Assembly: GCA_963969495.1 (NCBI GenBank)
Contig: OZ018337.1
Location: 79,904,648 to 79,968,647, forward strand
DNA from: Ceratothoa steindachneri
Lineage: Eukaryota; Arthropoda; Malacostraca; Isopoda; Cymothoidae
DNA length: 64,000 bases
Direction of reading: 5' to 3'
In this document: piece after piece, positions 44,901 through 53,900 of the stretch
Numbering within the stretch: the first letter of the stretch is position 1
Layout of the letters: the number at the start of each line of letters is the position of its first letter
The notes under the pieces: model-generated
What the model was told of the DNA's origin: nothing
Database searches by the model: none
The model's input: the letters and a program-made list of their open reading frames with translations, nothing else
Made by a program: the position numbers and the translations under genes

Positions 44901-47900
44901 CCAATTTAACCTTACTTTGTACAATTATGTTAGCAGATAGCCCCATATTAACACTTCCCACAGCTTTTACATCAAACATTCCCAAATAGGAGCAAATCAA
45001 TTAGTCTTACATTCACCAACTCATCTTTGTACAGCCTATGTATAAATATACACCTCCTTATGCTGAAAGAACATGTTTGAGACATTTCTTTCAGCATATA
45101 AACTTATCTACAGATAAGTACAAGATTTTGGACAAGCCAATTGTTTTAATTGTATGGGTTTTACCACTTATCTACACTCATTTAAGATGCATATTTCTCA
45201 AGAGCTAAGAAACGGAACAGAGATCAAACTTACCAGGTTTAGTTCCATCTGATCACAAAGAGAATAAAACTTTTCCAGTATTTCCTCAAATTTTGCATTT
45301 GAAATCTCACCGGCATGCCTGCAGAGAATACCAATATTTCAAGAATAGGTGCATTTTTTTAAGGAATAAGAATTTGATGCAGGCTAAAATTATTTTTAAA
45401 TCTAAATCTATAATAAAAAAAATGGAGGTTTTAATAACGATTATGAATTACCAAATTATTAAAACAATTATACCTAACCTAAATATTTATTAAACACAAT
45501 GTACAATAAGGGATAAAAAACTATAGTACAGGTAGTTATTTATCTTGTACCAACTCGCAAAGAGATTGATGATCTTGGGGGCCCTGATGCCAGTGCATAT
45601 CTTGTAGTATGGGGGTACTGAGTGTGGCATAATCCAAAATTGGAGAAGCTAAATAGAAGGATGATGAACATAGGGGCAGAGGAGGGACATTGCGAGCATA
45701 GGGATATTTATTCTAAGTAAATAACATCTTACTTCAGCCCTTGATCCACATTTGCATTGTTGTGTATATTTATTCCTGCAGCTCTCAGCACTTCCTAAGA
45801 AGAAAAAAAAACATTAATATAAATGCAGGACCCAACTAACTTTTTTTTTTACTTAGGAAAGGAAAAGTGGTGAAGTTGGGGAGTAAAAGAATATGACAAG
45901 TTTATAACCTAATAGCCAAAAGGAGATTTTTTTTAATTGTGTTAACCTAACTGGCAACTGCCTACTTGGGGATAAGTCGCTGTACAAAACAGCCTTACTA
46001 TTAGGCTATATTAGGGTATGAGGGTTGCCAAACCCTTATAACCCGAGAGGGTGGGCAGGGGGCATGTGACCAGCATGGTCTCCTGCAAAAAGATAGCTTC
46101 AATTCCATTGAAGGAATATATGCCCTCCAGGCCAAGCTCAGAGGAGATGCGGTGACCTTGAAGAGAAGAGGCTAACGGGAATTGCCGGGCGCTGTCGCCT
46201 TCAAGGACTTATCAGGAAGGTTGGGCTCGCTATGCAAGTCTTTTCCTCTCTCTACCTCGAAACCTTAGGCAAGCAGGGGTGCCTCTTTTGGAGGATCCAC
46301 CATCTCTGAGCACACAGCTTACAATTGGGTGTGGGCAAAGGAACCAAAGCTCCTTTAGTGCTGTCCTCCTTTTGGGGGGCAGCTTTAGGAACTCCGAAAG
46401 ATGGCCTCATGACCATCTGGGGTAACGGAGGGAGCCCTGGTCTTAGCAAGGAATAGATGTGAACCCTTTGTGCCACCAGCTTTACCAGGGGAGCGCCCTG
46501 GGTGGGTAGAATGCAGAGAAGGGTTCTGAATGGGCGCGGAAACGACTGTGCTTGTAGGCCTGGATGGGCCAGCAGCAGCGCGCACGCCAGGACAGGGTCC
46601 TTAGCCTTGCAAAATTAGAGACAATCCTGGTTCTGAACAGCCAGGATTTCCTTCTTAAGGAGATACGCACCACAATGCTTCAAAGAAGCAGGGTGCAGTT
46701 CCCCGCAATTGAGACACGTGGCCATAGACGATTTGGACTTAGAGAAACTTACACAGACTTAGGGTAACCCTAATTTTGAGGGTTTACAAGAGCATTAGTA
46801 TGGCCAAAGGGATGACAGTAGTAGCACCTCCGCGGCAGTGGCACGAATGCTTTCACACGCTACTGATACCAACTGGCTTGCACCGACTCAGGGAGCTTGT
46901 CACAGTCAAACGCTTTCTCATCACATGTTCGACCTTGACTGCCCCCATGGTCAGCCAGCTCTAAGATGTTTTCTATGGAGAAGTCCACGGGTTCCTTCTC
47001 AAAGTACTTTCAAGAAATTCATGGTAGAGTGCGTCGTCACACTCACAGGCGTGCCATCTAGTGTCCGAAGGGCACTAATCATGGCTGCCTCGGCGGGATT
47101 TGACGCATTCACCAAAAGGCTCCCATCTGAGAAACAGGTCACCTTCGGCTCTCTACCAATCACGCTAGCTAATGCTCTCCTCTGATGGATCATGTTGCCC
47201 TTGGCCAACATGCTGCCATCAGTGGAGCGAATAACGAGTAAGCGTTTGAAGCCAGTGGGCTTGAAAATGCCAGGTAGCCTCTGAAAGAGCTCCGACGTAA
47301 TCGAGGACTCCCCATCAGGGAGAGAAACGGGGCTGAACGTGTTGAGCTTGGCTTGGTTGCTTCCCAAAATGGCAGCGGCCGCGTCCGCCCTCACGGCAGG
47401 AGAGGAGACTAGAGTTTGGGGGAAAAGAGGGGGGCATGTACGGTGACCTATTCTAAGCTCATTATGTGTGCCCACAGGTCTTGGGAGGGCATGGACCAAT
47501 GGGTCCTGCCTTCCCTTGCCCACCTAAAGGGGTTGGCCCTATCGTGACGCCTACCTGCCTTCTTGGCAGTCCCCTTGGAAAGCAAAGGGGCGGACGGCTG
47601 CTGAAAAAGGAGAGTCGCACTCCGCAGAAGGGGGTGAGGGGAACACCCCTGCACCCGTATACAAAGGAGAGGACTAAACCTCCTCTTTGGTAAAAGAGAT
47701 TTGGAGGGTCCCCTGTAAAAGCACAAGGATGGGGGGGAGGGGACCTCCATTTTATTGATGGAGCTGCCTGAGGGTGGCTCCGACGATGTTACAGGGGAAG
47801 GTAGAGGGAGAGTAGGGTTTTTTATCATCATTGGGCATGAAGAACCTGTAATTGTCACGGGACGTAAAAGCTCATCACCCGACACAGTAGCCCACTCTGT

Positions 47901-50900
47901 AAGGGGGTGAACACAGGGCCGTCAAAATCAGCTGCCGCCGTTGAGGCCACTCCTCCCTTTTGCAAGATACAGGGCAGGATGTGAGGGTCCATGCATAGGT
48001 ATATCATTGAGTATCTCTAGAGCACTCATTTTGGTACTATCGGGGGATTAGCCACATTAAGCCGAGGGCTCTGTCCAAAACAAGGAGAAATTTGTCTTCC
48101 TACTGAGAAAGCCAAACCCTGATGTTACTGAAACATGTCTCCAAGGGACAACCTTGTTCCCTCAGTTGATCATGCAGCATGAAAATGGTTGAAGCCAGCT
48201 GGCTCAAAGATGCTGTCAAGAACGTCTCAATGAGCAGTTCTGATATGCCTGAGGCTCCAAGATTTTTGCCACTTTCTCCCATCCCTCTGAGGCAGCCCCA
48301 AATTTGCATGGATTTGGCCTGGTCCTTTGGAAAAATGATAAAGGACTTCTTGCCTATCTCCGAATCCCCTCCCTCACCATTCTCAAATATCCTTAGGTAA
48401 TTTTATCTTCATGGGATGGCCTTGCCCAGGACTGAGATCTAGCTTGGGGGTGGCATTGCTGTGTCATGCTGTTCCCCTTCTGGGAGGATCCCACTTTTAG
48501 GGGAATGACCATCATGGCTCTATTACCATAGTCCCTGCTCACTAGGGTAGGGCACCATAGCCTGCTGCACTTACACCAAGACAATTTGGTGGATCATTTT
48601 TACACCCTTGAATTTAAAGCGCAATAACAAGGGTGAAAGCCTGTAGAAAGTTGGTAAGGGGAGATGGATAAAGGTGAAAATGTATGACAGTAGGGGCCCA
48701 GAGGAAAAACTGTGTGTCAGGACCAGGATGACAGACAAGTCACCCCCTTATGGGTGTGCAAAAGAATAAAGGGAAAGAAAGAGGGGGGAAGGGGCATTAC
48801 AAGGAAAAAAGGGTAGGAATGCAATCACACCACCACAACCAGAGCCTAGAGAGATATGTGAACCAGCCCCCCCCCCCCCTACTGGTGCTGATCAGGAATT
48901 AATGAATAAAAGCTAGTGGGTAAATAGCCTGGTGGAGAGGAGGGGGGATATCTAGAAAGATGCCAGGGCACTGGGATTGAGGGTGCAGTGTGGTTACAGG
49001 TAACAGATGTAAGTCTACATGCACTCACATTAAGCAACAAATACATCTCTAAGGGTAAACCTAACCCGCTACAACCCAAATATCTCCATGGAAACCAGAC
49101 ATCACAAAAAAGAAAGAAAAAAAAGACCAATGACCAACAAAAACAAACCCAGATCTAAGGTAACACTGACAATATTAAAAACAAACAAAAAATTCAAGCA
49201 CAAACAGTAAGAAATTCTGGAAAACTACTAAGAGATTTGCCAACTGTATACAAGGGGAAACAAAACCTGTATGAAGTCATCTACCTGAATGTTAACAAGA
49301 TCAACTTCACGGAGTAGGCAAACGTCCATCCTTATACATCACTGAAAAAAATTAATAACAGAACACCTTTCACACAGCAGCCCAAACATTTAATTGCTAT
49401 AGCCCACAACATGACCATGCTACACAGCAGGCAAAATCCTCCTCAGCCTCTGGCTCTGACAACATATCAAATATTTACCTCAAATACTTATGTAGGTGTA
49501 AAAACAATAGACACACAAATCACCAACACTTTTCTCTCATAACACCTCCAAATGTCTGGAAATCTGCTATGTAATACCCATGCTCCACAAGACAAACCAC
49601 CCAATGACTCTGCCAAATACCACCTTCTCTCCCTACTCCGCAACTCCTCTAAATTCATGAAACGTCTTTGGACTAAACAAAATCAACTCGCACACCTCAT
49701 GAGTTGCTTCCCATTCTATTGAGCAAACACTACTCACTAACATAGCCCAATTTATACCAACTGTGTGTGGGCAGTGTTTTGCGGGGAATGGGCACCTGGT
49801 TTCAGGGTGGTGAGACCTCTTAAGGTATCTCCATGTAGGATTGATGACACAGGTTTCATATTCTGAGGAGATAATGTGTTCTCATAGGTCAAGTTTTCTA
49901 GGTGCAACCTTGCCTGAACAATGCTATTTTTTTTTCCTGCAAGCATACAAACAATCAGAACTCAACCAGAATATTATTTTTTTAAACTAATAAGAAATTG
50001 AATAAACTCAAAGCTAATGAGAATAAAGTTTAATTAAAGAAAAGTTTTCCTTCTATTATTGCTGTCATAGATATAAATTCTCAAGTAGTGAAGTTTGATT
50101 TCAGTAAATTCTCAATACGTACCTGAGTAAGTTTGGAGATATTCAGAGAAAGGACAAATATAGTTACCATATGAGAATCGAAGAGATGAGGGTACAAATT
50201 CTTTACCCTACTAATGTTATCTTGCTTTTGATCTGGATGTTGTTGGTGTTGTTGGCTCTGCTGTTGCTGCTGTGGGGGTTGTTGCTGAGGTTGGGATTGC
50301 TGCTGCTGCTGCTGCTGCTGCTGTTGCTGCTGTGGTGCTTGATGGTGTTGATGATGCTGCTGCTGTGGATTATGATGATGTTGGTGATGCTGCTGCTGCT
50401 GCTGCTGCTGTTCTTGAGAACTGGGCTGAGCCATGCCCTGCTGCACTTGTTGGGCAACTGAAAAAAATCCAATGAAGATTATTCATTGATCTTTCAGACA
50501 TCAGCACGAGCTTCAACACTGTCCTCTGCCACATCTTCACACAAAAGATACTGGACACCAATGACAAAAAATGGAGAGAAAATCACCAATAGAAAAGGCC
50601 AAATCCCTCAACAAAGGAAGCCCCAATTCAAAAGCAAAAAGTGCCTTGGGTGAATGAGGAGAGTGATCAAGTGAGTTTCAGGTGTTCTAATTTTTAGATT
50701 TATTTTGATTCTATAATGTAAAAAAAAAAAAAAAATTAGGTTGCATTTTTTTTCTTATTTTAGATTTGTTAATGAAATAGTTATACAGTGAAGTGTCAAG
50801 TCATGGGATAGGCACCCTATAGTTCAGTGCACCATCTCAATGTGGCATTGCTTGGATGTAAATAAATCTAGCCGCCACACCATTATCAGACCTCTCCAGA

Positions 50901-53900
50901 ATACTCCTTAAACCAATTTAGGGCAATAAGGGGGCGATGAAACTGCATTATCCTACTGGAATATCTCATTGTTGGGTACATTGAGTCCTGATATGAAGTG
51001 GTACCATGTAAACACACCCCACACTAGTATAAAACCACCACCAGCCTACACTGGTGCTTTGTTGACAACTAAGATCCATGACCTCATCAAGTCTGTGACA
51101 CACCCAAACTGCAATCAGCCCCAAACATTTGGAACCATAACTCATCAAACTGCATCATAAGTTGCCAGTCATCCAGGGTCAAATTAACGAACTCACAAGT
51201 CCAGATGCTGTGCCCACTATCATGTTATCTGGGGCACGGGAGTATTCACTTTTGTATCCTATGGAAGGTTAAAAAATGCTGCCATGACCTGATGAATATC
51301 CATCTGGTACCTCCTGCATTAGATGTGGAGGCAACTTAATCCAGTGTTACTTGTCTGTTACCATGGACAATTTTAGCCAGATAGCATTGATCATGATCAT
51401 TAAGCACCCATGGTGAGGTACTGCACTGTCAATGGTAGGTGGTAATACCTTCCATGAGGCATTCTTGGTACACACATGAGACTGTAGATTAAGGGATGTT
51501 GAATGTGAGTAGTTTCAGAAATAGAATTTCCTATCTGTCTGGGTACCCGCTATAATGTACTATTCAGCCCAGAAGATGGCTGATCATAACTAATACAGGT
51601 CTGGAAATTTCCATGACATCACAGTACAGTACCGCTGCCCACATTTATTTACCATTACATACTGCTATTCCATGACTTTTGGCACCAGTATAGTTCTTAT
51701 ATATCATTGATTACAATTGTTAATTTTGGATAGCTGAATAGGGTAACAACAACAATGATTTAGTTAAGTTATTGATCAATTGAATTATAACCAGCTCTGT
51801 GGCAAATTCTCCAGCAGAGATGACAGCAGATCAATGGTGCCAGCCAAACAAAACTAGACCATTTTGTCAAAAAGAAGTGATTTCTCCTATATATGGAAAG
51901 TTAAGCCCAAAACTCCATATATACAGTAAACCCTTGATATAACAAACTATATGGGGTGGGGGGTCGTTCGTTAAAGCTGAAAGTTCGTTAAACCTGATGG
52001 GTGTTTAAAGTAGTGGAAATAACGTACCAAGTTCATTATATCTGATGGTTCGTTCGCTCTATCGAGTAGTAAGTAGCACTCGTGAAGAGAGGAGGGAGGA
52101 GGAGGAAGAGAACACCAGAACAACATCTCCCACGCGATGTTCACAGCCGAATGAGCTGTGAGCCAATGAGTCGCAGCATGGAGTTCGGCCAGGAAATTTG
52201 GTTGATTATATCCGAAGTTTGTTATATTGAGGTTCATTATATCGAGGGTTTACTGTATTTGAAAATTTGTATTAATTGTCAAATGATATATTCTGTAAAT
52301 ATCCAAGTTGTAGAATGAATATAATTTTTTTTTTAAGTAATTGGGGTAAAGCCAATATTCCCATTATTTGTGCCCTAGCACTCAGGTCCCCTCAAGGCTT
52401 GATCTCTTGCAACCTGTGGGCATTAGTTATAGAGGTTCCAAAGCTTCTCTTTTGAGGCAACATGAAGTAGCTGGTCAGGTCCTTAAGCCTAGAGAGAGGG
52501 TTGAGGAGATAGTTATAGAGAGAGTGAGGAGGAAGCACACCACACTAACAATTTCCCCAGGATGTGTCAATGAGTTGAGTTCAACTTAGTGACAGGTTGT
52601 CACTAATTTCCACTTTGTCTGGGTGAGAACAGTTTATTTTGGTGCCAAGTGCAACTAGGCAAAAGGTTGAGGGGATAGTGGTAGAGTAAAAAAAAAAAAA
52701 AAGTGTAAAAATTAGTGTTGAGAGGGAATGAGGAAGAAAAGCACTAACAACTTTCACAAGCCTCATCAGAGAGTACAAGTCAACCACAGTGACAGCTCCT
52801 CTAGGTACCAAGTGTAACAGGCTACACAGGGGACCCTACTGCAGGGTCTACAGCCAAAACAGCACCCAACATGAGTGGAACTGGCTGGCTGCCCAAGAAA
52901 TAAGCTAAATTTCCCCATTTCCTAAATAACTTTTATATGTAGGATGTTAGAGAAATTGATTGATAAATCATTTCAGATGCAGCTTCTAGCAGGAAGACTG
53001 AGACTAGAAATTTGAAGCAATTATAGTAAGAAACCACCTCCAAAAGAATTTACAATTACCAAATTATGAGCTCTAAAAGGAAATAAGAAGACTGAAGGTC
53101 CCAAGACTACTTCCTAAGCAGCTAAGATAGCCAAAGGCTTCATTTGGAACAGTCTTAGGAAGGAAAAAAGCAGGATATATAATATTTAAAAATTTGTGAG
53201 GGAAGCATATGCAACTAATTCAGAGACAACAGAGCTGGTGTAATATTCTTAGTTGTTCACTATGAAGATAGTCTGATACATTTTATTTTATTTCTCTCCT
53301 AAACCCAACCCAGGAATTAAGCCAGCTCTCACATTTTGATCACTGGCTGCTCATGAAAGATTGGATTTGCTAAACTCATGACTCCAAAACATGTATTATA
53401 TTCTGTTTGATCATTCTAAAATGACTCAAAAACATGTACTATATTGTGCTGATCATTCTAAATGATGAATCTAATTCCTGTCACAAACCAGCTTTTAACA
53501 TAACAATTTCACAGATGATAAAAACCATAAGGGCCTATCAAAAGTCATGCATATTCATCAAAAACCTCCCACAAACTGCATCTATAGGATTGTGTCAGCT
53601 CATGCATCTACAATATACAATTTAAACCATCCACAGGAATGCGTCAAAAACAAGGATCACTATCAAAGCTTGTCAAAACCAAATCACCCATAATATACAA
53701 TAATAAACTTCATTCACAGGAATAAGTCTAAAATACACCCTTCCCTATATAATCATCCAATCTGCACTTGAAAAAATTTAAGTTTGGACTGTCTACTGTG
53801 TCAGGTGGCAAACTATTCTAGTAATCTACCACTTTGTTGCGAGGCCATCAGCTGCAATTTGGATGAATTAGAACTTAGGAGTGAAAACTGACACATTCAC

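Noticed and set aside
49752..49946. Small minus-strand open frame of 64 codons in MED29 intron 2
   Set aside because: Including it would interrupt the phase-0 joint between exons 2 and 3, which is continuous by homology.
50171..50461. Leu-rich plus-strand frame over the CTG repeats
   Set aside because: It is the complement of the MED29 Gln codons.
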